NCBI GenBank assembly: GCA_009760855.2
Contig: WPIO01000007.1
Coordinates: 6,790,501-6,854,500 of the forward strand
Reading direction: 5' to 3'
From: Cristatella mucedo
Lineage: Eukaryota; Bryozoa; Phylactolaemata; Cristatellidae
DNA: 64,000 nt
Part shown: positions 43,479-54,529 of the stretch, one piece after another
Layout of the letters: each line of letters starts with the position of its first letter
Numbering within the stretch: position 1 is the stretch's first letter
The notes under the pieces: generated by a model
What the model saw: only the letters and a program-made list of their open reading frames with translations
The model's database searches: none
Told to the model about the DNA's origin: nothing
Position numbers and translations under genes: made by a program

Positions 43479-43774
43479 AAAAGCGCCGGAGGCGATCTAT
43501 AGGGGTAAAGGGTGCCCAAGTATCTGCTCGATTTTCAATTCTTTCCAGCTATATTTCCTAAGCCGTGTGCTGTGAACCCTCTCTTCCTTTCTAATTGTAA
43601 GAGATTTACTTTGCATAATTGAAATTCCCGCTGCGGTGGCAGCTAGTTTTATAAACCAAACGATCACGAGACCAAGCTAGCAGCTATTAGAATAATCGTC
43701 ACTTCGCTCGACCGGTATTTCTTTCGCAGAATCCACGGAGAGTTAGGCGGTCCTGTTTCAATACAACTTTCTGC

Positions 43775-43948
43775 CGTAATGGCACACTAGGTAAGGTAGT
43801 TGCTTTCATGACCTCGGTCCCGAGGTCGTGAGTTCGATTCCTGTGGTGGGCGATCCTTTATCGCCACTGCAAGCGGTGGTGATAGCCGTGAAGGCTCTTC
43901 TGTCGCTATACAAAAAGATGCCGTTTAAGCAGCTAGGATTTTTTTCTC
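43775..43948 (+). mobile_element. SINE S1, full length, with paralogous empty site
   Basis: Complete tRNA-like head (B box GAGTTCGATTCC), body and AT/T-rich end. The paralogue at 21.59-21.62 kb reads CAATACAACCTTTCTCTAGA without it; here TTTCT/TTCT occurs on both sides, consistent with a short target duplication. Confidence 0.9.
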
Positions 43949-45238
43949 TAGATGACCGCGTACACTATACAGTCAAGTCTACCAAGTTTCAGTTTTAGCA
44001 TAGCAAAAATGTAGAGATGCTTAGCCACCAACATGACGATAGTCCATGCATTTTATGCATTCGTCCAAGCTTATGTACCGTCTTCTTGCAGGTCTTTTGG
44101 CATTTGCAGTAAAATGCTAGGAGATAGTACGCAGCTCGGAAGCTAAGATTATATTCTGCTGCAATCATCGTAGCGGCAGCATTACAAGAATTCTCTCTGA
44201 CCAAAGGTTTGTAAGCCATCAGACTGCGGCGGAAAACAGGAGGAACTTATGTCCGTCAGCGATTTTTTTCGATAATTTTTAAGAGGTGCGCGTGCTGAAA
44301 ATTCAATCCAAAGGTTTGATACTTCGCATATTTCCGTTATAAGAATTTTTACACCGAAATTAGCCTTTCGCGACTTACCTAACTTCAGCTTCGGCTGAAT
44401 ATCGGGCCTACGTAATAGTGTGTCTCCAGCGAACATCGTAACTAAAAACTCTAAACTCCTGAACAGGTGCCGCACTATTTTTCGAAACCGTAAGTAAGTG
44501 GTGAATTTCGTAAATACTCAAGCGAATTAAAAAACCCTTATTAGATTGTAATAATATAATGCAGATGCAACAGTCCTAACCCTCATTGGCCCCGCCCTCA
44601 CCGGAGGGGCCAACGGCTATTCCATATGGTCGCTCCTTTGCTTACTTTCTAGGTGTTGATTTCCATGCATAGGGTTCAACAGGTTGGATTCTTCTCGGTC
44701 CTGCAGAACTTGACCGCTGTCAGTTCAGCCTTCTTGTTCTGCATCTTCCTAGCGTCCTATACGGTCTTAACCGAGTGGTAAATCACTGTCGTGTCACGAA
44801 CCACGTCAAGGTATTTGTTGTTTGCAATGCCCATTCCTTTATTGCCCACTGCAAGCGGCAGTGACCGGCCGCAAACTCTCTTTTTGCTGCTAAGCAAACG
44901 AAGCGAGGGGAACCAGACGACCTTCACTTGACCTTTACTCGCTTCGCTATTGGAGCGGTGCTGCCAAAGCCATCTTTGACCTTAGCTGACGGCATGCTTA
45001 GCTGCTCCCTTTAATGTACTGACGTCATTACTCAGCTTGTAATTGATCTCAAATCCATTGCAGACAAATACTTCGATTCCTATGCTACTATAGCCAGAAT
45101 TATATGCCCACTGAGGTCATTCCTTGAAGACATTTACAAAGAAACTAAAACCAGCACTCATTTTCCAAAAGAAATTGCTTCGTTCTTGTGAACGCTTCAT
45201 TCGCGGTTGTGCTTGGCGAAAATGCACATTCTCCCAGC
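43949..45238. other. non-coding duplicated block
   Basis: Paralogous to 21.6-22.6 and 33.8-35.2 kb. It contains an old SINE-like relic at 44.76-44.90 kb. No exon. Confidence 0.4.
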
Positions 45239-45286
45239 GTATATATATATATATATATATATATTCATATATATATATATTAATAT

Positions 45287-45321
<35 letters not shown>

Positions 45322-45366
45322 TATTTTCATATATATATATATGAAAATGTTAATATATATATATAT
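45239..45366. repeat. (AT)n microsatellite with TTAATATTTTC interruptions
   Basis: AT tract broken by repeated TTAATATTTTCATA segments and their reverse complement, so part of it is palindromic. Confidence 0.9.
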
Positions 45367-45904
45367 TGTTAGATATATGCTCGCGTGTGTGTATGTACAC
45401 GCTTTTTTCGGCTTATGAATTGACAAGCCTCATTTACAGGATGTATAAAGCGTCTAGAATAAGTTTAGGTCCGCTTAAGATATAAGGTGAACTCTTATTA
45501 TTACTCTTTTCTCTGAAATAATGTAATTTCAATTAAATTTCTCTGACTCGAATGCTTTTAAATCCTTGTAAAAAGTTCCTAAAGGTCAGGCATTGTCCAA
45601 CGAAGCTTCGTTGACGTCACGCTAGTATCACGCTTCGTATGCAGCTTGCTAGGCCTCTCATAAAACGCCTTGACAGCCAGCCGTGTCACGATCTGGTACC
45701 TATAGCATCCCTTGGTGTTTATAATAAGCGGATTATTTCGTGGAACGCATTGATGATATAACTTCCTAAAGCGTAATGATGGCAAGACGAACCGAATAAC
45801 CGTTAGTTATAGGGCGAACTGAAACTCTGAATCTTGAAAAGCCCCATCCTCCAGTTTGGTCCAGGTCGCATTATTTCGGTGAGGTCAGCCTGTTATATAC
45901 CCAG

Positions 45905-46252
45905 TTAAAAATAATAATAATTCACTTGATAAAGCGCCCTCAGAGAACTTAATCTCTCTCTGGGCGCTTTACATTTGCTGTAAAGTGAAATGCCATTGAA
46001 TGGTAAGTAAAATCATACTTGAAAAACAAACGAAATGAATAATATGGTTAGGGGTGACATGCACAGGGTCAGCATGCAAATGTGGTTAGTGGCAGCATGC
46101 ACAGTGTCAGCACGCATAAGCACATCAAGGACGAATCACAGGGACCCACTAAATGCTGTCCTAAATAGGTGTGTTTTTAGGTTCCTTTTAAATGTGGTCA
46201 GGTCAGGGGATGTTCTGACGCAGGTCGGGAGGGAATTCCAGGCTTTGGGAGC
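45905..46252 (-). mobile_element. LINE-B 3' fragment, insertion relative to unit 1
   Basis: Minus strand: AAT repeat, hairpin, 3' UTR and C-terminal codons up to GGGAGCTG. At 22.99-23.03 kb the flanks are joined without it. Confidence 0.85.
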
Positions 46253-46562
46253 TGAAAAATTCCAACTGACTTTTCTTTGCATGAGTGCATTTTCTCAAAT
46301 TTCAAGTCACCCTACTTTCTGATAAGGAACATCAACACAATAAGAGCATGCTTAGACAGATCAGGACAGCCAAACTAATCCACTATTTTGTGACGCTGCG
46401 CCCAGATTACTGCGATTCTCTTTATTCAGGACTCCTGAACTGTGCCCTAAATCGTCTCCTCGGTGAAAATTTCTGCAGCAGCTCGTCAGGGGTGTCGTCA
46501 AAGTAGTAGAGTAACTGCAGCAGCTAAAATGTTTAGGTATGAACATCACTGGCTCCCAATCA
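46253..46562 (+). mobile_element. LINE-D relic
   Basis: The plus-strand frame retains IRTAKLIHYFVTLRPDYCDS and NCALNRLLGENF, a partly preserved L2/CR1-like C-terminal block. It is paralogous to 23.04 kb and, more diverged, to 35.43 kb. Confidence 0.55.
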
Positions 46563-46564
46563 GA

Positions 46565-46716
46565 TAATGATATATAATATATTTAAATAGCGCCACAAGA
46601 GAAATAAATCTCTATTCAGGGGCTTCACATATGCCTCAGGGCTCGAGCCCACGACCTTAGCCAGACCTAAGTCGGGGCGAGCACCTTAACCGCTGGACCA
46701 ACCCGGCTCGCAATGA
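46565..46716 (-). mobile_element. tRNA-derived SINE, family S2, with empty site
   Basis: On the minus strand the element starts GAGCCGGGTTGGTCCAGCGG (A-box region), has B-box-like GGGCTCGAGCCC, and ends AT-rich. The paralogue at 23.31-23.34 kb reads CAATCAGGCAATGATTGATT. Here AATGAT flanks both sides as the target duplication. Confidence 0.9.
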
Positions 46717-48207
46717 TTGAATTCAATTCCTTGGTCTGGCTCATTTCACAGGTCATTTCACTCGCTTGCAGTAGCCTGCCTATTCTGCCTCATTGCTTAT
46801 GCAGTGTACTCTCACACCGCCCGCATCTCAGCATCTTGTCATCTCGGTGTCCGTCAAAACTAAATTGAAATTCTTGATTGACCGGGCCCTTAGACCATAC
46901 GAACCGAATGTCTGGGTTTTGCAGTCGGATAAGGTCACTCACTACCTGGGAAGACCTTATGTTACATATATAAGTCTCAGCCAAAGACGCGTCTGTTGGG
47001 CCAGCTTTCTTTTTGCCCAAGTAACCCTACTTTTTTTCAGTATGGTTGCCGTAATTTCACGTGCATGCATCAGTGCAAGTTATGGTATTCCTGTTTACTT
47101 TGGCTTGCTGGTCTAAGCATGATATATGTTTGCTTTTGCAAGCTTAAAACCGGCCTGTACTTCACATCCAGCTATTGATTTCCATGCAGCACATTGAGAA
47201 GCAACTGGATAGAGATATGTTTCTCTTAGGGCGCCATTGAAGTGACCTACTATCATTATTATAAGCAAAAGCTGTTCCTGTGATGGCACGTATAATTGGT
47301 CGCTTATTGGAGACATGCGTTGGTCTTAGCCCAGCAGTTGAACCGCGCTTAGCTCTTTCAGTCCGCTTCATCGGTTTTCCTTTTTTTCTTTGGACCACCC
47401 TCAAATAATTGGTGAAATTAGAACCCAGCAGAAGGCAAGGCCAAAACGGAACGCAAGAGAAACCGATCGTGTGAACACGGATTTAGTAATCGCCTTGATC
47501 TCGCTCGTTAGCCTAAGTGAATAAGGCTAGGAGACAGTGCTATTTTTAGCCATCTTATGCAAGTTGCAGTGCTCCCCCCCCCCCGCTGCCGCACAGTGGT
47601 AAACAAAGGTGCCTGTACGTAAAGATAGTCATGAGCCACAGCTTCCGCATCAACTAAATTCTGGATGTCTAGCGTGTATTAACGTGCAAAGAGTGGGGGA
47701 GGTTATTAGCCATCCAAATGCGAGTATCGTCTATGCCGGCAGCAAGGAAATAAGTTACACGAATGAAGAGCAAGGCTCAGAAAGGTCGAAGGATGGGTAG
47801 AGTGGCATGCCATGAAAAGAGAGATGAAATTCAAGACAGTGTTTGGGAATGATATTAGCTGGAGGAGGTGGGCGAGTATAGATAACGATAAGAACGTTGG
47901 CTTTAGACCAAACCTCGAGGTCTCCCCATACTCTAAAGGCTCCCTAAATGGTTGATGGTCGTTCAAATTTACACTAACATCCTTTCTCTCTGTCTGTCTA
48001 TCTTTCTCAAATTTTCTCTGTTTCCCACTGTTTCTCTTTGCATCTTTTTTGGTCTGTCTGTCTCTTTGTTTCTCTCTCTTTCTCCGCCTCCCTCCGTCAC
48101 TCGTTGTCTCTTAACTCTTTCTTTGCCTGTTTGTCTCTTTGTCCATCTTTGTCTCCGTCTCTCTCCGTGTCTCTGTATCTCTATCTCTGTCTGTATCTAT
48201 CTATTTG

Positions 48208-48245
<38 letters not shown>

Positions 48246-48449
48246 ATAGGACCTAACTCTTTAGCACTGAGCCAGTGACGCCTAGGCGTGTAAAGAAGTG
48301 CCGCAGAAGGATCTGATGGTAGATTGCATTCAAAGCTTATAAGAAATAGTTCCGGGAGCATATAGGAAGAACCCCTATACTGTTCAACAAAGTGAAGACG
48401 GTAATTCCAATCGATTATTAACTCTCTTAAGTGAAATTTGAAGTGAACA
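46717..48449. other. duplicated block, nearly identical to 23.33-25.0 kb; no gene
   Basis: LINE-D remnants, then unique sequence, then a CT microsatellite (47,985-48,243). Differences from unit 1 are few outside the microsatellite. Confidence 0.5.
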
Positions 48450-48842
48450 AATGAAATCCTTTGGAGACCGTGCATTTAGTTCGTATGCTCCCAAAGCCTG
48501 GAACTCCCTCCCGACCTGCGTCAGAACATCCCCTGACCTGACCACGTTTAAAAGGAACTTAAAACACACCTATTTAGGACAGCTTTTAGTGGGTCCCTGT
48601 GATTCGTTCTTCATGTGCTTACGCGTGCTGACACTGTGCATGCTGCCACTAACCACATTTGCATGCTGACCCTGTGCATGTCACCCCTGACCGGATTATT
48701 CATTCTGTTTGTTTTTCAAGCATGATTTTACATATCATTCAATTGCATTTCCTTTTGCAGCAAATGTAAAGCGCCTAGAAAGAGATTGAGTTCTCCGAGG
48801 GCGCTTTATCAATTGCATTACTTTTATTATTATTATTATTAC
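48450..48842 (+). mobile_element. LINE-B 3' fragment near T exon copy 1
   Basis: Plus strand: KSFGDRAFSSYAPKAWNSL codons, 3' UTR, tail hairpin and (ATT)n. It lies in the 3' flank of the T exon at 48959-49140 and is absent at 25.03-25.48 kb, where it replaced about 450 bp. Confidence 0.85.
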
Positions 48843-48958
48843 TAATTTCTGGCTCCTAAATTTCAGATACCTATAAGCTCTCCTCACATCGATGCAGCGA
48901 GCTTTCGAAGGAACTTAAGTAGAAGAATTTCTCGAAGCTTCATCTGCTTTACCCACAT

Positions 48959-49140
48959 TTAGGAATGGGCCAATAGAAAAGCTGAACTGAATAGGCTACC
49001 GGTTCGGTTCTTGAGAGACCAAGATTCCCAAGAACGCATGATGCATGTGTCAAAACTTCTAACACATTTCAGCATGCAATCCATACAACCATGCAAACGA
49101 ATCGAGCCGGCACTGGGGGTACTTTGTCTTGGAATTCCTG
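48959..49140 (-). CDS. T exon copy 1 (terminal, Cys motif)
   Basis: Terminal exon of the complete gene: enters in phase 1 after AATTTTTTTAG and encodes about 60 residues with STPSAGSIRL, HGCMDCMLKCVRSFDTC (C-x2-C-x3-C-x6-C), SWESWSLKNRTGSL and FLLAHS before TAA (48959-48961). The same TAA is present in the aligned 18.9-kb copy, so this is probably the ancestral stop. It is too short and polar for a membrane anchor; an Asn-Arg-Thr sequon is present. Four Cys could pair intramolecularly or dimerise the secreted product. Not a recognised family. Confidence 0.65.
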
Positions 49141-49235
49141 CTAAAAAAATTGGAATTTCCTCTGCATTAGCCGCATTTAAACTTCTCAATGAAGAAATAT
49201 TAAACGACAAAAAAGGTAAAAGAAGTAAAACGTAC

Positions 49236-51446
49236 CGTGTAACGTCGGGTGCATTGATTCCGCGATGGGTTGGTTTCCAGTAAGATCTGCTTGGAGACGA
49301 CCTTGCTGTTCTCGTACAGCCGCCGCTGCAGTAGTGGATACAAGAGTAGCTGTTTGCACAACACTCGAGGGTGCAGTATGATCCTGATGATGGCCATGGG
49401 TTGCAGATGCCTGGTGATGAGTCATCGAGAGAGGCGTGGCTCGTGCTACTTCGTTCGCTTGCGAGACCTTCTTTCCCTGCTCGCTTGATGGTGATGGCAA
49501 CGTCGATGTGGGTATAGCGAGGTGCTCTTCTGCCACTGTGCTATGTGCCGATGGTGCACCGGCCGTTGCTGAAGAAACATTTTGTGCATCCGGTTGGGAG
49601 ACAGGTACATTCTGATTGTGCCTATTCTCGGGCGACAGAGCGTGGTCCTCGGGTGCAGTGTTCGCCGAGCCATTATTAGATGGCCCAGCGATTGCACTAG
49701 CCATGCCGGGCACGGACGGTCGAGTAGGACGTTCGTTCGATTTGCTATTGCTTGGTGATGCAGGTCTTGGTCTTTTGGGATTGCTTGGCGATGCCGTCTG
49801 CCGTGATACCGGCGACACAGAATGGTCAGAATGCAGTGCGGTCGTAGTTGGCGAGCCTTTTCGAGATGGGTCAGCTGGTGGCGCTTCCAAAAGCGAACTT
49901 TTGTGTCCGTTATCCGATATCGCATGAGGCTCTGCTTTAGAAGTACCGGAAATGCGTGCATTCCCTTCGGGCGGGCCTTTCCTTGCTTCACTCGACGGTT
50001 GCTGCACATGCGCTGCAAAGGAGCCAGCCAAGCCAGACGACTGATCGGACGTCAAATGTGCGCCTGGCTGGGAGGAGCTTGCAGAGGCAATGCCCGACGG
50101 GTCTTTATGGTCCTTGCTTGGCGAAACCGACTTCGGAGTTGAATGGGGCCCTGTAGCTGGAAGATCGCTAGAAGCTGGCGATGACGGAGGCGGCATCTTC
50201 TTTTGATGATCGCCGGGTGGTTCTCGTTGCTGCGGCCTCGTGGAATCAATGCCGTCAGTCGGCAGTGTCGATATTGCTGCGTGCACGCCACTCGGGGAGA
50301 GCTCTTTTGAAGGGTGTCCGGACCGATGGAGTTTCGTTTCTCGCGAAAGATGAGGTCCTGCTTCAGATGAGCCACGAACCGCCGGGTGTGCTGCTGCCGG
50401 CTGAGTGGCTGCAGCCGTCACGCCGCATGCAGTCGCATTCAAAGCTGATAAGTCTCTCTGGGTGCCAGTCGATGACGTCAGATCGTGCGGCTCTGCAGTC
50501 GCAGATGGGCCAGACGGCGGATGCGGTGAGGCTGTCGTTGGTGAACTAATTGCTGGCGGGTAAGTAATGTCTTTCAAGCATTTAGTTGGTGACGAAAGGT
50601 GTAGCAGATGAGCAGTATCAGCTTGGTGTTGAGTTGGCGTCGCAGGGTGGGGCAAATTAGACGATACGCCATTACCAGTTGGGCGAGAACTGCTGAAGTC
50701 ATTCTGGTGTACCGGCGACGTTTCGTGAACGCTCGCCGGTGCAGCTTGTTTGCGACCTGAAAGTTGGGCAGCCTCGGAGGACTCTTTGGAGCCACCCACT
50801 ATCGCCGCCGATACGGGAGACTCACGTTTTTCATCTGCTGTCGCATCTTTCTCGAATTTATGCGGAGACGGGGTGCGGGACATCGATGGCGACGCGTCCT
50901 TTTCAGTCGATGGGCCGGCAGGCGTAGTAATTTTGTGACTCGAAATTGCTATTTGGTCTTTCGACAAGGTCGCCGCCCTCGTAACAGATGGCTGCTTAGG
51001 AGACACACCAGACTTAGCTGCTAGCAATGAAGACGCGCCTGTCTGGCTGTCGCTTTGCAATGCTGGTACAGGTGGTTCCGGTGCGGCTTGGTGGGCGCTG
51101 GCTGTGGCAGCAGCTGTGCTGTGGGGGTCCTCACTCGCCCGCGTCTGCTGGTCCGAGCCGCGCTCCTTCCCAGGCTCTTGTCTCGCCGATTTGTTCAACT
51201 TTCCCGCTTGCGATTTGCTAGCTGTAGATGTTTGAGATTTGGGACTCTTTAGGAGTTTTGCTGCCGCAGTATCCTGGATCGCATGTGTATCATTCGGAGA
51301 TGACTTTGGATCTTCGTGCTGCTTACTGGATGCAGAAGCGTCAGAAGCAGCTGCAAATACATGCCGATAAAAGTCAGGACGCAGACAGAGATACATGTGC
51401 TCAAATAATAACCAGATGGTCGCAACTTGAGGCAGCGTACAATGAG
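49236..51446 (-). CDS. E6 cassette copy 1 (phase 1-1), giant disordered exon
   Basis: A 2211-nt open minus-strand exon (736 codons; 704 if the inner acceptor at 51350 is used), ending CACG|GTACGT in phase 1. Strongly biased to Ser, Thr, Pro, Ala, His and Gln with almost no long hydrophobic run. Short motifs: SMSRTPSPHKFEKDATADEK, PSSPASSDLPATGPHSTPK, SNPKRPRPASPSNSKS, HQASATHGHHQDHTAPSS. A 2-kb frame without a stop, with an in-frame indel against copy 2, argues for coding constraint. Likely intrinsically disordered; Ser/Thr density allows heavy O-glycosylation if secreted. The outer acceptor adds a Cys/aromatic start (HCTLPQVATIWL). Confidence 0.75.
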
Positions 51447-51853
51447 CTGCAAAGCTTACAGACAAAAACATCAGGTTCTTCGTCCTAGTCATTGTCAATA
51501 ATAGCACCACCCATATACCTGTACGTGATGATTTTGTGCAGATTCATACGGTCCAATAAGATTGATTTTTTAAATGTACTGTATTGCATTACCGTGCATG
51601 CCTTCAAAATCATCGTATCTTGGGTACGAAATGTTCAATTTGAATGTTTGAGACCGTGCTTAGCTGCGAAAGCGCCTGAATGTAGCGGCTACCGTGGATA
51701 GACCGATCCGAGTCACCAGCCTCTGAACGGACTTATAACAGAATATTAACTTATTCGCAGATTCAACAGCATCGCATGCATAAAGAAAGCTACTATTCAA
51801 AGTCACGTATCTTTGGTCTTCCTGAATAAGCAGGTTGAATACAATGTAATGTA
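51447..51853. other. intron-side sequence, nearly identical to 27.06-27.47 kb
   Basis: No feature seen apart from the duplication. Confidence 0.4.
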
Positions 51854-53110
51854 TCTCCACATGTAACTCCACAAAGGCACAAAGATTGTGCGGGTGTGTT
51901 ATGCAGGACAGTTTTGTGTAGCGCACTCACAGCCGAAACGGCAATCTGTACGCATTCGGTAGCCAACAGACTTCATCTCACGCAACAAAGAGAAAGTGAC
52001 AAGCATAACTGAGTCAGGAGAGCTGTTGAGGCTGTGAATAGCATGGAAGTAGCAGCATAAGGCGGCTGGAAAGGAAGTGCCATAGTCAGCAGCAGAAGAA
52101 TAGTTGTTGTGTAAGAATTGTGTAAGTGAATTCCACAGTCTAGGACCTGCAGAGCTAAAGCTTCTGTGGCCAACGGTCTTTAGGCGGATGAATGGAATAA
52201 ATAATGTATTGTACATTCACGACCTGAGGGCACGGGGAGGCTGTAACTGGTGCAGCAGTTTAGCTATCTATGGAGGGACCAAGCTGTGGCGGGCGTTGTG
52301 GGTCAGCGTAAGAACTTTGCTCTGTATCCTTCGATCAAACGGCAGCCATCCTAGCTCTTTTAATAAAGGAGACACGTAGTCAAACTTCTGTGATTTTCAA
52401 ACTAGCATTGCAGCCGTATTTATAGCCAGCTGCAGTTGGCCGAGTGGCTTTATTTGGTAGCCCAGCCAAAACGGAATAACAATAATCTAGCCGAGACAGA
52501 TCTAAAAGGCTAGTTAAATTTTTTGAAAGCCAATGTGGAAGACAGTTCCTAATCTCAGACAGGGATGGACGTGATTGCTAGCTGTGGGAATAGTCATCTT
52601 GACGAAGCTTTTAAAATTAAGGCACCTGTCGAAGACGACACCTACAGTCCGAGCAGATCGTGATGGTCGCACAACAGCATCATTTACTCGAAGGGAAAAG
52701 TCTTCTAGTCCAGTCTTTAGGTGTATTATGAGAAGCAATTCAGTTATATCTCTGTTTAGTTGAAGGAAATTTGACGCTAACCATGGTCGAATGGCGTCAA
52801 GGCAAGCATTCAGTTTATCTGTTGCTGCAGCAGGTACCGACGGTTGAAATGAACAATACAGCTACGTGTCGTCAGCATAAAAGTGATATCCTATTCAACG
52901 GGCCCGAATCACTGTTCCCAGAGGTTGAAAAGAAATGGAGAATAGCAAAGGGCAGATGACGGACCCACGAGGGACTCCACAGGTAACTGGTCTGATGGAT
53001 ATATCGTGATCAATGGCGGTGTCGAAGGCAGCTGATAGATATAGCAATGCTAGGGTGGTGACATTACTCGGAGGAGAGCATTTTCAGTGGAGTGCTTCCG
53101 CTTAAACCCT
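51854..53110 (-). mobile_element. LINE-A relic, duplicate of 27.47-28.73 kb
   Basis: Same breaks and stops as the other copy and almost identical in sequence, so it moved by segmental duplication, not retrotransposition. The right end joins directly to the EMKSVGY-type tail at 53.12 kb because the 28.73-29.86 equivalent is missing. Confidence 0.85.
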
Positions 53111-53117
53111 CACTGCA

Positions 53118-53262
53118 TTTGAGATGAAGACGGTGGGCTACGGAACGAGCACCGAAAGCCAAAGCGGCTGTGAGTTCGCTTTAGAAAACTCTCCAGCGTA
53201 ACGCTCTCACAGTCCTCGTCGCATTATGGAGTCGCAGACGGAGGTAAATTACGTTACATTGA
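53118..53262 (+). mobile_element. LINE-A 3' terminus, duplicate of 29.86-30.0 kb
   Basis: Last coding triplets and the TTACGTTACATTGATT tail. Confidence 0.65.
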
Positions 53263-54000
53263 TTTAATTTTAAGTTTCCTAGAAGACAAGTCAAAGCCTC
53301 GCTCGGTAGGCGAGCTCTTTGATAGTTTTGGTTGTTTTGTTGGTTTTGGTGGAGACGAAAAAACTTATCTGACTTAGAGGCGAACTCACGGATGCCAGCT
53401 ACTTTAAGTTAAGCTTAAATTAATCCAGATTGTCTTAAACGCGTAAATGTCAACGCAGACGCGGCCTCCTGTAAGCCGGGTGAGACAATTACTAATTAGC
53501 ACGGGCCTACGTGAGTGGCCACAGCAGCGATCCGCCGCTGCTGCTGCAATGCCGGAAATCGTCAAGCGCTGCCCCGTGGCGGTCTGGCCAGTCGGCCAAG
53601 AAATGTGGCGAGCTATCGCAATGAGGAAAAGGCTGGCGCGGCCGCGAGCGAAGTCATGTGGCAGTGCCAGCGAAGCTTCAGAGAGCGCTTGGAGAGCGGC
53701 AGCGGTACACAGGCGCTCGTTTCACGTTTCAGTTTCACTCGCCATCCCCGACCGCCGGGCGCGAACCAGCAACATTTAATCTCGTACCTACCGGTTCGTA
53801 CTGGGTGATCGGTGGCGGTGGCAGCTACGCCCTACCTGTGGCAGCGAGCGGACAAAACTGCTAGCCCGGTTGGGGCGGGTTGGAAGCCGCCCGTGCTGCT
53901 GCCACTGATCGTGCGTGGGGGTGATGTAGGCGGAGCTAACAGATCGCGGTTTCACCCTCGGCCAATCCGACCGGTTACGGTCGGCCGCGGTCGCGCTTAC
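53263..54000. other. intron-side sequence downstream of E5; no firm exon
   Basis: Paralogous to 30.03-30.86 kb with non-triplet indels (for example about 200 bp missing near 53.7 kb). Confidence 0.35.
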
Positions 54001-54444
54001 CAGCTCCAGCTGGCGATGGCTGCTTCACCGCCGTCGCCGCCGGCGACTTCTCGGCCCACGACACGTGTGCGGGCCCTGTGCTCGACGACGCAGGTCGAGG
54101 CGGAGAGGCGGACGATGGTGGCTGGCCCGCCGTGTGCGACTGAGGCTCGGCTGGCCGTTCGACGTCAGCCGCCGCAGGTGGCTGAGCGACCTGAGCGGCC
54201 ACGTGATCGTGTGCCGCCGCCGCCGCCGCCTGAGTACCGCTCGCCTCCTGCTCAGAGCCATCTCTGCTGCCGCCAGCGGATGGCGGCGGCGTAGGCGACG
54301 GCGGCGACGCCGGCTGCGTATGCTTGGTGCCACTACGGCTCGGTTTGGGGGCCCACCGAGGACCGAACCGCTTCATCTCCTCCGACTTCTTTGCAGCCTC
54401 CTGAGTCTGGCCGGTCGGTGGCTGGGAGTGATCGACTGGTTTTT
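54001..54444 (-). CDS. E5 cassette copy 1 (phase 1-1)
   Basis: A 444-nt exon, TTTTCTTCTTCTAG to GCTG|GTAAGC, phase 1-1, 147 codons. Same motifs as copy 2 (KPVDHSQPPTGQ, MKRFGPRWAPKPSR, SGTQAAAAA, HVSWAEKSPAAT), with one Ala fewer in the poly-Ala run and a few substitutions. The aromatic-Pro block RFxPxW..APKP, also echoed as VWAPK in E2, is the best conserved feature among the E5 copies and the only hint of a recurrent motif. Confidence 0.7.
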
Positions 54445-54529
54445 CTAGAAGAAGAAAAGATCGTCGCTGGCGTCTGGATGCATTGCTTGATGCACTGAGG
54501 GCAGGTCTCGCGAGCGAGAAAGAGATTTT
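54333..54529 (-). CDS. alternative terminal exon overlapping E5 (Cys motif), copy 1
   Basis: As at 31199-31395: acceptor GTCTACGTTGCAG, phase 1, ENLFLARETCPQCIKQCIQ (C-x2-C-x3-C), stop at 54333 inside E5 in another frame. The length is exactly 197 nt in both copies. Confidence 0.35.
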
